Under the pieces are notes generated by a model. The model was not told the DNA's origin and ran no database searches. It saw only the letters and a program-made list of their open reading frames with translations. From Candidatus Pseudoruminococcus merdavium (GTDB taxonomy: Bacteria > Bacillota > Clostridia > Oscillospirales > Ruminococcaceae): 64,000 nucleotides of DNA. The stretch is from positions 62,001 to 126,000 of the forward strand of contig CAJFSS010000002.1 of NCBI GenBank assembly GCA_904419745.1. Direction: 5' to 3'. Made by a program: the position numbers and the translations under genes. The first letter of the stretch is position 1, and the number at the start of each line of letters is the position of its first letter. Below, piece by piece: positions 33,887-42,993 of the stretch.

Positions 33887-34744
33887 TTACATAGATGGTA
33901 AGGAATATCTGATTTTTTTAAAAGACTTGGGAGCAGAAACTCTGATCTGTATTTCCGTTAAAAACTCCTTTTCCTTTGCGGTGTCCCTGTTGTCGATGAC
34001 ATATAGCTCAAAGGGAGTACCCAGAATTTGAAATCCCTGGTTTTGGGCAAAATCCAGAAGCCCCTGCACAAGTTCACCGTTTTTTTCATAATTTCCCTGA
34101 TAATAGTAAGAGAGGTATTCTCCTTCTGAAAGTGAAAAATCATGTCCAACCGTATCTTCCTCCAGCACGAAAAAAACGGAACTATATACGTTGGAAATTC
34201 CGCGCTGAATATCCTCCATGGATAAAAAGGCTCCGACAGTCTGACTTCCCAGATCCTTAATTTTGCCTTCATACTTTCTGTGGAGTTTCTTCATGACAAA
34301 ATCCATTTCCTCATCCCGGGTGATATGTTCATTTATCTGGACACACAGGCGTTTGGGAATGGATTTTACTGTGATTACACCGGTTTCGGCATTTAGCGCT
34401 TTGTTCAGGGCACATACTCGTTGTGCAATCAATGCTTTTTTTGACTGCAATTCGAGAAGCCGGGCGTTAAGCAAATCTTCTTCCTGGTTTAGCAGTTCCA
34501 AAGTGGTTTGGATGCTCTGATTTTGCAGGTATTCTTTGATCTGTTTCATGGAAAAGTCCAAATTCCGCAAATCTTTAATCATGTTGAGCTTATACATATC
34601 CTTTAAACGGTAAAGACGATATCTGTTGGAATCCCGATGAGGTTTTAAAATTCCAAGCTTTTCGTAATACCGCAGGGAATCCACGCCGATTCCATACAGT
34701 TTTGATACTTCACTGATTTTATAATAATCTTTCAACAAAATCAC
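33887..34744 (-). CDS. MerR-family transcriptional regulator
   Basis: The 285-residue protein begins with a MerR DNA-binding domain (KISEVSKLYGIGVDSLRYYEKLGIL, then RYRLYRLKDMYKLNMI), a dimerisation coiled coil (about 80-120) and a C-terminal effector-binding region resembling GyrI/BmrR. These proteins twist promoters with over-long spacers. Exactly such a promoter lies divergently just upstream, for the YitT gene. The effector is unknown; multidrug-type ligands are common in this subfamily. Confidence 0.88.
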   Translation of the reverse strand: MILLKDYYKISEVSKLYGIGVDSLRYYEKLGILKPHRDSNRYRLYRLKDMYKLNMIKDLRNLDFSMKQIKEYLQNQSIQTTLELLNQEEDLLNARLLELQSKKALIAQRVCALNKALNAETGVITVKSIPKRLCVQINEHITRDEEMDFVMKKLHRKYEGKIKDLGSQTVGAFLSMEDIQRGISNVYSSVFFVLEEDTVGHDFSLSEGEYLSYYYQGNYEKNGELVQGLLDFAQNQGFQILGTPFELYVIDNRDTAKEKEFLTEIQIRVSAPKSFKKIRYSLPSM

Positions 34745-34780
34745 CCGCTTGTTTTTATAAGTTCCTTTTGTAAAATCCGC

Positions 34781-34811
34781 TTGACATTGGTATTATACCA
34801 GGGTTTATGAT
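34781..34811 (+). promoter_or_regulatory. MerR-type promoter with 19-base spacer and dyad
   Basis: TTGACA (34781-34786) and TATGAT (34806-34811) are 19 bases apart. The spacer holds the palindrome TGGTATTATACCA (34788-34800). This is the layout used by MerR activators and points at the YitT gene as the target. Confidence 0.78.
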
Positions 34812-34834
34812 AATTGGGAAAGGGGTGGCTTTCC

Positions 34835-35518
34835 ATGGTTCATGTGAAAGTAAACAGGCTTATACAAAGGCTGACCGAAGGGTTTACGGTTACAAAAATG
34901 GCTGCAATTATTCTGGGGGCGGCCATTGCAACATTTGGGATACACAATATCCACCAGCAGACCAATATTACCGAGGGCGGCGTCATTGGAATGGTCTTGC
35001 TGATAAATCGTTGGCTTGGAATATCGCCGGGGATTGTTACGCCGGTCCTGGATATTACCTGTTATATCTTGGCGTTTAAATATCTGGGTAGCGCCTTTAT
35101 TCGGATTTCAGTGGTATCTACATTGAGCGTATCAGCATTTTTCAAAGTGTGGGAACTCTTTCCCCCTCTTTTACCTGATTTATCAAATTACCCTCTACTC
35201 GCCGCTGTGTTGGGCGGTGTTTTTGTGGGAGTTGGAGTAGGCATCATCGTGCGGCAAGGGGGTTCCAGCGGCGGGGATGACGCGCTGGCACTGACTATTT
35301 CCCGCCTGACCCATTGGAGGATTTCCCGTTCCTACCTGATTACAGATTTGACGGTGCTGGTATTGTCACTCAGTTATATTCCATTTGCAAGGATTGGGTA
35401 TTCTCTTATAACTGTCACAGTATCCTCCCTTCTAATCGATTTTATAAAAAGTGTAAAATTGACCCGTGTAAAAGAACCGGAAGCCATATTGGCCCAGGAA
35501 AGTGGGGAACAGTCGTAA
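34835..35518 (+). CDS. YitT-family membrane protein
   Basis: The 227-residue protein has about five or six membrane helices and matches the YitT/DUF161 family, including AAIILGAAIATFGIHNI, ITEGGVIGMVLLIN and the glycine-rich GGVFVGVGVGIIVRQGGSSGG loop. It lacks the C-terminal DUF2179 domain present in longer members. Its function is unclear; transport is assumed. The ATG at 34835 follows AAAGGGG with a spacing of nine; a TTG at 34814 is upstream. Control by the divergent MerR protein is likely. Confidence 0.85.
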   Translation: MVHVKVNRLIQRLTEGFTVTKMAAIILGAAIATFGIHNIHQQTNITEGGVIGMVLLINRWLGISPGIVTPVLDITCYILAFKYLGSAFIRISVVSTLSVSAFFKVWELFPPLLPDLSNYPLLAAVLGGVFVGVGVGIIVRQGGSSGGDDALALTISRLTHWRISRSYLITDLTVLVLSLSYIPFARIGYSLITVTVSSLLIDFIKSVKLTRVKEPEAILAQESGEQS

Positions 35519-35612
35519 ATTTTTGGATCTGGAGGATGTCCCACACAATGAATAAATAAAAGGGCGTTTTTGGTAATAGTCAGATAGGGCCCAAGTAAAG
35601 TTTTTAAAAATA

Positions 35613-35643
35613 AAATGCCGGGGAGAACTCTTCCCCGGCATTT
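35613..35643. terminator. Terminator between YitT and hsp20 genes
   Basis: Stem AAATGCCGGGG with its complement plus flanking A and T runs on both sides, so it can serve both convergent genes. Confidence 0.88.
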
Positions 35644-35675
35644 TTGTTTTGGTTTCGAATGAGAAATGAGTTTTT

Positions 35676-36107
35676 TTAATCAATAGGAATGGATTTTCCG
35701 GATGGCAATTGTTTCGGAGCGGCTTTCGGCATCGAAATCCTCAGAATACCGTCTTCATATTTTGCCTTGATGTCTTTTGGTTCTATGCTGTCGCCAATAT
35801 AAAAGCTGCGGCTACACTCTCCGGCATAGCGTTCTTTGCGGATATAATGGCCTTTCTTATCCTCTTCCTCTTTATCCAGGCCTTTTGCAGCGGAAATGGT
35901 CAGATATCCGTTTTCCAAATTGACCTGTACCTCATCTTTTTTAAAGCCCGGAAGATCAACGTCCAGTTCAAAGGAATTTTCTGTTTCACGGATATCGGTC
36001 TTCATCAGGTTTTTACCGTGTTTCCCATACAATGGGCTGCGTACGGTATCAAAGACATTCTCAAACATGTCGTCAAATAGGTTTTCGCCAAAAATGCTCG
36101 GTAACAT
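35676..36107 (-). CDS. Small heat shock protein, Hsp20 family
   Basis: The 143-residue protein has the alpha-crystallin domain (about 40-130) with DIRETENSFELDVDLPGF, GYLTISA, the A-x-x-x-n-G-I/V-L motif as KYEDGILRISMP, and a C-terminal region. It is an ATP-independent chaperone holding unfolded proteins. AAGGAGG-like TTGGAGG precedes the ATG. The promoter, about 150 bases upstream, overlaps a CIRCE element, so HrcA repression is expected, which is unusual but known for hsp20 in Clostridia. Confidence 0.92.
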   Translation of the reverse strand: MLPSIFGENLFDDMFENVFDTVRSPLYGKHGKNLMKTDIRETENSFELDVDLPGFKKDEVQVNLENGYLTISAAKGLDKEEEDKKGHYIRKERYAGECSRSFYIGDSIEPKDIKAKYEDGILRISMPKAAPKQLPSGKSIPID

Positions 36108-36260
36108 AGGTCATTCCTCCAATATTAGTTCATTTTACTCGTAGCGGTGGGGAATTGTTTCCTCGCGTTGGCGGGTAATGGTTACCACTGCTTTTCGCAG
36201 ATTTTTGGTTTTCAAAAGGGATTTGGTTCCTATAGAACCCTCTCTTTCAAGTTCATCTAT

Positions 36261-36302
36261 ATTATATCACTGCAATTAGCACTGTCAAGAGGTGAGTGCT
36301 AA
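36261..36302 (-). promoter_or_regulatory. hsp20 promoter with CIRCE operator
   Basis: On the minus strand TTGACA (36288-36283) and TATAAT (36266-36261), 16 bases apart. CIRCE, TTAGCACTG-N9-GAGTGCTAA (36276-36302), has one mismatch from consensus and overlaps the -35. The 5' leader to the ATG is about 150 bases long and could hold a thermosensor, though none is evident. Confidence 0.85.
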
Positions 36303-36434
36303 TTCTAATGTGAAAATACTGTGAACTTTTTATTTCATGATTTTATCGATTTCGGAACATGTGATTAGAAAATGGACGGTGGTTTAAACGGATGATATTT
36401 CTTCGTTGTCTGGACAGCGTAATTTTGACGTGAA

Positions 36435-37262
36435 TTAGCGGTATTCTTCTGCCAGTTGAGCGAAATTATTTCCGGTATAAGGGGCAGGGTGGACGTAGTC
36501 GCGGTTGAGCATCAAGGTAATCGCTTCTTCGTGTTCTGCCAGATCGTGCAGGGAAATATCGGTTTCCATGGAGTTGATAAGCTGCTGATAATAGGACTGT
36601 ATCTGAGAATAATCCGAAAAAGCGAGGATATTCCCCATCAGCTTGGAGTACAGTTTCAAGGGTATTCGGGAATCCTCTGTTTGCTCTGCATAATGTAATA
36701 GACTGACAAAAAGTTCCCCTCCAATGTATTGGGAACCGGAAGAGATAGAAATTCCATTCGGTAGAGTCAGAGGAGAAGAAAAGTCATAGGAAAATCCCCC
36801 GGCCAAATCCACTGCATTGGACAAGGTGAGATCGGTCAAATCAATGTATTTTCCAATGGATATCCGCATTTCTTTTGCCAGTTGCCGACTTGCTTCTCCA
36901 CATCCCCCGTATTGGTAAGCCTGTTCCAGAGTACCAGCTGAATGTTCCACACTCAATGGTGTGTTGGGTGTAAAAACTGTTAAGGATAGCTGAAGTCTGT
37001 CAGGTAGAAAGCCCAACAGAAGGTATTGATAGGGGGAATCTGACTTGTTTTTTCTAAGACAGACCAGAATATTTTCCCTGTCCGTGTACGAGCCGGGCAC
37101 TGATTCCACAGCGATTCCACTCTGGGGTGTTCCAACCTGTTCCCCCCTGGGATGGACAGTCCACAGAAGGATGGGAAGGGCGATCAGGGACAGGATTAGG
37201 AACGACAGCCCAAAAGCCAGCAAAAAATACCGAAGAGATAAGTTTGGTTTTTTCTTTCCCAT
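36435..37262 (-). CDS. LytR/CpsA/Psr-like membrane-anchored protein
   Basis: The 275-residue protein has one N-terminal membrane helix (about 15-37) and an extracellular domain resembling the LCP fold: ENILVCLRKN, DRLQLSLTVF, LEQAYQYGG and the LSNAVDLAGGF segment. It lacks some arginines typical of catalytic LCP enzymes that attach polymers to peptidoglycan, so activity is doubtful. The ATG at 37262 is nine bases after GAGAGG; an ATG at 37271 would touch that site. It stands after, and on the same strand as, the CmpB-like gene, but a terminator separates them. Confidence 0.7.
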   Translation of the reverse strand: MGKKKPNLSLRYFLLAFGLSFLILSLIALPILLWTVHPRGEQVGTPQSGIAVESVPGSYTDRENILVCLRKNKSDSPYQYLLLGFLPDRLQLSLTVFTPNTPLSVEHSAGTLEQAYQYGGCGEASRQLAKEMRISIGKYIDLTDLTLSNAVDLAGGFSYDFSSPLTLPNGISISSGSQYIGGELFVSLLHYAEQTEDSRIPLKLYSKLMGNILAFSDYSQIQSYYQQLINSMETDISLHDLAEHEEAITLMLNRDYVHPAPYTGNNFAQLAEEYR

Positions 37263-37327
37263 AGGGTTCATCCTCTCGCAATCATCTCCACAGAGGATGG
37301 ACGGTATTGGAAAATTTTATACAAAAA

Positions 37328-37351
37328 AGGGAGGGGAATTTTTCCCTCCCT
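37328..37351 (-). terminator. Terminator of the CmpB-like gene
   Basis: Stem GGGAGGG paired with CCCTCCC; on the minus strand a run of six T residues follows. Confidence 0.78.
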
Positions 37352-37358
37352 AAAATAA

Positions 37359-38060
37359 TTATGGATCAACGTACATCATATTGGGGTATACCCTGTGCAT
37401 CAATTCATCTGGATAATGTTCATCCAAAAACACAGCAATCTGGCTTTGGGCAGGAATTCCATCATGGCGCTGGGTCATTCTTGTGACAGCAAGCCCGGAA
37501 ATCACAGTGTTCAATATCATGAATACTAAAAGAACCCATGTCAGTGGTTTCCCGATATGGCTGGGGATTTTTTCAATCCATTTTGAAAGAATGGGATAGA
37601 GGAATTTCATCCACACTAACGCAAGTAAGCCCCAGAAAACAGAGTATTTTAAAGTAATTCGCCCATTGATACTCAGTGGCAAGTGGTCATACTGCCAGGA
37701 AACGGTTCCAAACATTGCTTCCTGTAGGAAACTGCAAAAATATTCAAAGGCATCCCCGATCAGGATACCGCCAAGAAAAACCCAGACGTCGCCTTTTTTC
37801 GTAAGCCAGGAGAGGGAGATGGTTAAAAGAAAAGTTCCAAATCCATACACCAGATTAAAAGGCCCATAGATGAGACCCTGCCGGCTTTCGAAATGGTGTT
37901 TAGTAACCAGGCACCAAAGCGTTTCCACTAAAACGCCCAAAAAACAGCCGACAAAGAACACCCAAAATAATTTGTAAAAGTTCATTCCAGCGGCAAACGA
38001 GCCTGCCTGTTCCTTTTCAACTGTGGAGGCTTTCCCTTTTGTCAAAATTTGCCCTTCCAT
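37359..38060 (-). CDS. Putative ABC-transporter type IV membrane protein (CmpB-like)
   Basis: The 233-residue protein has about five membrane helices and matches the ABC_trans_CmpB family (PF06541): FFVGCFLGVLVETLWCL near the start, FNLVYGFGTFLL and a conserved WQYDHLPLSINGRI segment. No ATPase gene is nearby, so the transporter label is only the family name. The ATG at 38060 is eight bases after GAGGGGGA; an ATG at 38066 would be too close. Confidence 0.78.
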   Translation of the reverse strand: MEGQILTKGKASTVEKEQAGSFAAGMNFYKLFWVFFVGCFLGVLVETLWCLVTKHHFESRQGLIYGPFNLVYGFGTFLLTISLSWLTKKGDVWVFLGGILIGDAFEYFCSFLQEAMFGTVSWQYDHLPLSINGRITLKYSVFWGLLALVWMKFLYPILSKWIEKIPSHIGKPLTWVLLVFMILNTVISGLAVTRMTQRHDGIPAQSQIAVFLDEHYPDELMHRVYPNMMYVDP

Positions 38061-38367
38061 TTCCATTCCCCCTCATGCTCCCGGAAATTGGGAGTGATCG
38101 AAACACTATTTCATTTCTCATTATATCGTTTCACGAAAGAAAAATCCTCAAGAAACTCTTAAGATTTTACAAAGATTATATCAGCAAGCGGTTTATATGT
38201 CCAAACGAACCAGGATACAATTATGGAAAGCGGAGTTGCTCTTATTACTGTATGAAGGGAGACGCTATTTTTTGATATGTCACACGGATAAATTTACAAA
38301 AGGATTTTTCAATAAAAGGAGGATTGCTTCTACCTGCACCGATCGTGGAAAATTTTGCAAATGGCGG
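38061..38367. other. Gene-free region between CmpB-like gene and glpK end
   Basis: About 300 bases with no supported gene. It contains AT-rich promoter-like sequence for the minus-strand gene. AAAAGGAGG at about 38316 is not followed by a usable start. Confidence 0.35.
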
Positions 38368-39864
38368 TTAAAGTAATTCATGCTCCAGCCAGTTTTGGCT
38401 GCGTCCAACCGCTTTATGCCAGCCATTTATCAGTTCTTCTCGGCGGCCTTTCTGCATGTTTGGAAAAAATATGGTATCAATTTGCCGGCCATTTTTCAGG
38501 TTTTCGGGGTTATCCCACATTCCTACAGCCAATCCGGCAAGATATGCCGCGCCAAGGGCGGTTGTTTCCCGGATAACCGGACGGCAAACGGATTTATTCA
38601 GAATATCCGCTTGGAATTGCATCAGAAAACAATCGCGGGAAGCGCCGCCATCCACTTTTAATTCTCGAATATGTAATCCGGTGTCGTATTCCATGGCTTC
38701 TACCAGGTCCGCGCTTTGGTAGGCAATTGACTCTTGTGCCGCCCGGATAATGTGTTCCCGTTTGGTGCCCCGTGTTAGCCCCAACAGGGAACCGCGTGCA
38801 TACATATCCCAATAGGGGGCGCCAAGCCCGGTAAAGGCAGGGACAAAATAAACCCCGCCTGTATCTGGAACTTTTTGAGCATAATATTCCGCATCCCTGC
38901 TCTCAGTGAAAAAGCGCATTTCATCCCGAAGCCACTGGATAACAGCCCCGCCTACAAAGACGCTTCCTTCTAAAGCATATTGGACATCTTTTCCCGCACT
39001 GGCAGCAATGGTGGTCAGCAGTCCATTATGGCTGAAGTGAGGACGGTTTCCGGTATGCATCAGCAAAAAACATCCGGTACCATAGGTATTCTTTGCTTCC
39101 CCCTGTTCAAAGCAGCATTGGCCAAAGAGAGCGGCCTGTTGATCCCCGGCGATTCCCGCAATTGGAATCTGTACGCCTTCTACAAAGGCAATTCCATATT
39201 CTTCACTGGAACTTCTGACTTCGGGTAGCATTGTACGAGGGATTCCGAAGAGGGAAAGAAGATCGTCATCCCAGTCCAATGTGTGAATATTATAGAGCAT
39301 GGTCCTGGATGCATTGGTACGGTCGGTGATATGTAGTTTTCCTCCCGTCAGTTTCCAAACAAGCCAGGTGTCCACTGTGCCAAACAGCAGCTCGCCCTTT
39401 TCTGCACGCTCTCTGGCCCCCTCTACATGGTCGAGAATCCAACTGAGCTTACTTGCAGAAAAATAGGCGTCTGGGATTAAACCGGTTTTTTCTTGTATTT
39501 GCTTGGAAAGCCTGCGTTTTACAAGGGATTCTATCATGGGGGCAGTTCTTCTGCATTGCCATACAATTGCATTGCAGATAGGCTTCCCGGTATTTTTGTC
39601 CCATACAATGGTGGTTTCCCGCTGGTTGGTAATTCCGAGGGCGGCAATATCATGTGGATCAATGCCGCTTTTTGCGAGAAGTTCCGTGATTACACTGTAT
39701 TGGCTGGACCAGATTTCCATCGGATCATGTTCTACCCAGCCTTCTCGTGGATAGATTTGGGGAAATTCTCGCTGTGCAATTGCGATAATACGCTGATTTT
39801 TATCAAATAAAATTGCCCTGCTGGAAGTTGTTCCCTGATCAAGGGCAAGAATATATTTTCCCAT
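38368..39864 (-). CDS. glpK: Glycerol kinase
   Basis: The 498-residue FGGY kinase phosphorylates glycerol with ATP. It has the start [15 protein letters not shown], the first FGGY-type region with [10 protein letters not shown], the ATP site [12 protein letters not shown] and the C-terminal signature [20 protein letters not shown] region. The ATG at 39864 follows AAAGGAATT; upstream in-frame codons to 39966 lack a site. No glpF or glpD gene is adjacent. Confidence 0.94.
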   Translation of the reverse strand: MGKYILALDQGTTSSRAILFDKNQRIIAIAQREFPQIYPREGWVEHDPMEIWSSQYSVITELLAKSGIDPHDIAALGITNQRETTIVWDKNTGKPICNAIVWQCRRTAPMIESLVKRRLSKQIQEKTGLIPDAYFSASKLSWILDHVEGARERAEKGELLFGTVDTWLVWKLTGGKLHITDRTNASRTMLYNIHTLDWDDDLLSLFGIPRTMLPEVRSSSEEYGIAFVEGVQIPIAGIAGDQQAALFGQCCFEQGEAKNTYGTGCFLLMHTGNRPHFSHNGLLTTIAASAGKDVQYALEGSVFVGGAVIQWLRDEMRFFTESRDAEYYAQKVPDTGGVYFVPAFTGLGAPYWDMYARGSLLGLTRGTKREHIIRAAQESIAYQSADLVEAMEYDTGLHIRELKVDGGASRDCFLMQFQADILNKSVCRPVIRETTALGAAYLAGLAVGMWDNPENLKNGRQIDTIFFPNMQKGRREELINGWHKAVGRSQNWLEHELL

Positions 39865-40183
39865 GATATAATTCCTTTCCCAGTGTTCTTTGTAAAAATA
39901 TTCCTTTAAAGAGTTTAGCCCCATTATACTCTGATTTTTTAGGAAAGGGAAGGATATGGAACACATGTAAAAAGCCGTATCATTTTTATAATCTACAAAT
40001 GAATCTATTTATATTACAAAACACGGTATGTTTCTTTGGTAAATATAATAAAATATAGGAAAATTTATTTCCATAATATACTAATTTCTGTCGAATTTTT
40101 GGGAACGATTCTTCTAGTTCTTTCTTAAATATCTGATATAATGTATTTAATGATTTCTTTTATAGGGAAAGGATTTGTGCAAA
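39865..40183. promoter_or_regulatory. Divergent region glpK / Clo7bot operon
   Basis: AT-rich, no gene. TATAAT at 40137-40142 is a good -10 for the radical SAM operon but a -35 at the right distance is weak, so an activator may be needed. Confidence 0.5.
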
Positions 40184-41593
40184 GTGAACGATATGCCTTT
40201 TGTTCATCTGATGAAGAGCCCATACTGTTATTATGTCTTTGATGTCAACACAAATTCCATTGTTCGAGTAAGTAAGGAACTCTATGAATATCTATTGAAT
40301 GAGCAACAAGGCAGGAATCCGCTTTCTACAGTGGAGATTGAGAGAGAAAAAACATCTTTGATGGAAAAGGGGTATTTAAAGACAAAACATCCGAAAGAAA
40401 TTGATAACCCCAATATTGACGATATGGAGTATCTTTTTACCCACCATTTACGCCAACTGGTTTTGCAGGTGACGCAGCAGTGCAATTTCCGATGCAGCTA
40501 TTGTCCCTATACGGTGGGAGACGATTATGTCCAGAGGGGGCATAGCGCCAACAGGATGGACTGGGAGACTGCTAAAGCGGCCATCGACTTTTTTGCGGAT
40601 CGGACCCGTGATGTACCAAGCCCCGCGATTAGCTTCTACGGCGGGGAACCCCTATTGGAAAAAGATTTGATTATCCGGTGTGTAGAATACTGTAAAAAGA
40701 GATTTGCTGGGAAAAACCTGATTTTTAGCATGACGACTAACGCTTCCCTGCTTACAGAGGAGCTTGCCAGATATTTTTTAAAATCCCATTTTAAACTGAT
40801 GATCAGTTTGGATGGACCTCCGGAAATCCACGATCGCAACCGTAGGATTGCATCGAATGGGGAAGGTTCTTTCCGTGCGGTTTACGATACGGTTATGAGC
40901 TTGGCGGAAAAGATCCCGGGATTCCTTTCCTGCATTGATTTTAATGCAGTGGTAGACCCGCAAAATGATATATCCAAAGTAAACCGTTTTTTCTCAAATC
41001 AATTGTCTCAGGCCAACCATATCCGTGCAGGATTGGTCGATCCGCCTCCGGGAACAACGCTCTATTTTTCTCCGGAATATCAACAAAAGCAAAAAACACA
41101 AGAACTTTTGGCAATGTTGGCTGTAGAAGGATATGTGGATCCCCAAAAACTTCCATTGATTGCTAAAAATGAGTATGAACAGATTAAAGATAATATCAAT
41201 AAGATGAGCCCGCATATGCAATTGCCGGATCGGATGATGCATGGAGGCCCCTGTATTCCGGGATATCGGAAGTTATTTGTTACAACTACCGGAACCCTTC
41301 TTCCCTGTGAAAAATGCAGCGAAACCTCGGAAGAGATGAATATTGGGAATTTAAACGACGGATTCGATTTTGAAAACATTAAAAAACTGATGAATGGCGG
41401 AAATCGTGTGGAGCAGGACTGCAAGGATTGTTGGGCAATTGAAAACTGTGACATCTGCGGAGTAAAAGTGGATGGAATTCATGACCCGCGCGAACTCCGC
41501 AGGATTTGCCGGTCATCAAGACTGAATTTTGAGCACCGGTTAAATCAAATCATTGCATTAAGGGAAATGGAAGAAGGGGGGCTCTCGGAATGA
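40184..41593 (+). CDS. ccpM: Cys-rich peptide radical SAM/SPASM maturase (CcpM type)
   Basis: The 469-residue enzyme has an N-terminal peptide-recognition-like part (about 1-85), the radical SAM motif CNFRCSYC near residue 100, the GGEPLL loop, and a C-terminal SPASM-type cysteine region (about 350-440: CIPGYRK, LPCEKCSE, CKDCWAIENCDICG). It should introduce a crosslink, probably a thioether, into the Cys-rich precursor encoded downstream. Recognition as the Clo7bot maturase family (TIGR04068) comes from memory of the family and the neighbours. GTG at 40184 has AAAGGA ten bases before; TTG 40175 would touch the site. Its stop overlaps the next start. Confidence 0.85.
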   Translation: MNDMPFVHLMKSPYCYYVFDVNTNSIVRVSKELYEYLLNEQQGRNPLSTVEIEREKTSLMEKGYLKTKHPKEIDNPNIDDMEYLFTHHLRQLVLQVTQQCNFRCSYCPYTVGDDYVQRGHSANRMDWETAKAAIDFFADRTRDVPSPAISFYGGEPLLEKDLIIRCVEYCKKRFAGKNLIFSMTTNASLLTEELARYFLKSHFKLMISLDGPPEIHDRNRRIASNGEGSFRAVYDTVMSLAEKIPGFLSCIDFNAVVDPQNDISKVNRFFSNQLSQANHIRAGLVDPPPGTTLYFSPEYQQKQKTQELLAMLAVEGYVDPQKLPLIAKNEYEQIKDNINKMSPHMQLPDRMMHGGPCIPGYRKLFVTTTGTLLPCEKCSETSEEMNIGNLNDGFDFENIKKLMNGGNRVEQDCKDCWAIENCDICGVKVDGIHDPRELRRICRSSRLNFEHRLNQIIALREMEEGGLSE

Positions 41594-42702
41594 GAGTACA
41601 AAAGGCGTTGCTTTATCCACTTGTCCGGGAAAATGTACCCCTGGTGCGTTTCCGGAAACTGGTAGAACAGGAATTCTCCCTTGAAATTGTAGAAGCAGTT
41701 TCCCCTCCTGCTTATCATGTGGATGGGAAAGACGCGTCCTATCTTGACGAGGGGGAAAATACAAATTTCATCCTCAGCGGAGATTTTGACAAAGCAATGG
41801 GGCGCTGTGACTGTATTCTGTTGGCGAAAACAGAGGAGTGGAGCTACAGCGAATACCTGCTGGAAATTGTCGATCACTTAATTACGGCGTGTAAAAATCA
41901 TAAAAATATTTACTGTACACAAAAGTTACCGGAACCTTACCACACTTTTTTCCAGGCATATGCCGGAAGGTATTCCGTGGAGTTTTCCGTTTTGGAAAAA
42001 AAGATTCCCCCGTTGGATATTAACCGGTTGGATCGGATTTATCCGATTCACACGCCGATTCTGGCTGTTGCAGGGATGAATGAAGATTGCGGGGAATTTG
42101 GACTCCAGCTGGGACTTCTGCAAACCCTCCGGGAGGAAGGGTATCGGGTATCTTATGTAGGATCCAACGAATATGCTGAATGGACGGGGGGATACGCCTT
42201 CCCAAGGGCAGAGCTGGAAACGCTTCCCTATTCGTTTGAGATAAAAATAAAATATCTGAATGCATGGTTCCGGAAATTGGAGGAAGCGGAAGCCCCGGAC
42301 GTCATTTTGCTTGGGATTCCAGGAGGTACCATGCCGATTGACGAATACAACCTCAATTCCTGCGGGTATTTTGCCTATTTAACCGGTTGTGCGGTAACAG
42401 TGGACTTTACGGTATTGACGATCCCCTGTGTGGAATACCTTCCTGAATATTTGACCCAGTGCCAGGAGGATATGAAATACAGGTACCATCTTCCTGTGGA
42501 TTGCCTGTGCCTGTCCAATATCCAGATCACCCCGCCTGTTTTAGAAGAGGCAAAGACCATAGTGGAAAAGGATGTTTTCTCTGCAAAAAGAGTTGGCAGG
42601 ATGATGGACTTGTATCGGGAAAAAGACGTCGAAATTCTGGAAGCGGAAAATGCGAAAACCTATCGGGATATTGTAAAACGGTTATACGCAAAATTGGGAT
42701 AG
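41590..42702 (+). CDS. Peptide maturation system protein, TIGR04066 type
   Basis: The 370-residue cytoplasmic protein starts MRVQKALLYPLVRE and contains a Rossmann-like part (LAVAGMNEDCGEFGLQLGLL then VSYVGSNEYAEW) and PDVILLGIPGGTMP. It is the standard second gene of Clo7bot clusters and is assumed to help peptide processing, perhaps as a scaffold or nucleotide-binding partner. ATGA overlap with the maturase gene shows coupling. No catalytic residues can be named. Confidence 0.8.
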   Translation: MRVQKALLYPLVRENVPLVRFRKLVEQEFSLEIVEAVSPPAYHVDGKDASYLDEGENTNFILSGDFDKAMGRCDCILLAKTEEWSYSEYLLEIVDHLITACKNHKNIYCTQKLPEPYHTFFQAYAGRYSVEFSVLEKKIPPLDINRLDRIYPIHTPILAVAGMNEDCGEFGLQLGLLQTLREEGYRVSYVGSNEYAEWTGGYAFPRAELETLPYSFEIKIKYLNAWFRKLEEAEAPDVILLGIPGGTMPIDEYNLNSCGYFAYLTGCAVTVDFTVLTIPCVEYLPEYLTQCQEDMKYRYHLPVDCLCLSNIQITPPVLEEAKTIVEKDVFSAKRVGRMMDLYREKDVEILEAENAKTYRDIVKRLYAKLG

Positions 42703-42716
42703 AGGAGGAATGAGAG

Positions 42717-42935
42717 ATGGAAGTATCCCCACAGACGATACAGGAATGGATTGAGCAGACCTGTCAGGAAAAATTTCAGGCACCTTTGGAAAAACTGTCA
42801 TCCATCAATCTTTTCTATTTGTATCATGAGATAGAAAGGGAATATGGTGTCCGTATCCCGACAAAACAGATAGAGGAAGGTGTATTGGACAGAACGGAAA
42901 AGGCATCGGAATATTTATATGATCAGATGAAATAA
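42717..42935 (+). CDS. Acyl carrier-related protein of the peptide maturation system
   Basis: The 72-residue protein has the helical layout of an acyl carrier protein (TIQEWIEQTCQEKF, LYHEIEREYGVRIP). At the usual phosphopantetheine site it reads KLSSINLFYL, so the DSL motif is replaced by SSI-N: the serine needed for the prosthetic group is not followed by the normal residues. It fits the ACP-related protein found in Clo7bot clusters (TIGR04069) and may bind peptide without a prosthetic arm (inference). GGAGG precedes the ATG. Confidence 0.8.
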   Translation: MEVSPQTIQEWIEQTCQEKFQAPLEKLSSINLFYLYHEIEREYGVRIPTKQIEEGVLDRTEKASEYLYDQMK

Positions 42936-42993
42936 CAGTGTTCTGGCTTGTAATAAAGACATTACTTGCTTTTTAATTCATATGCTTTTTGGC

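Noticed and set aside
33741-34031. Plus-strand 96-codon frame starting MLENSENLNLFLN
   Set aside because: Its second half runs antisense through the 3' end of the merR gene and there is no ribosome site. At most its first 50 codons are a relic.
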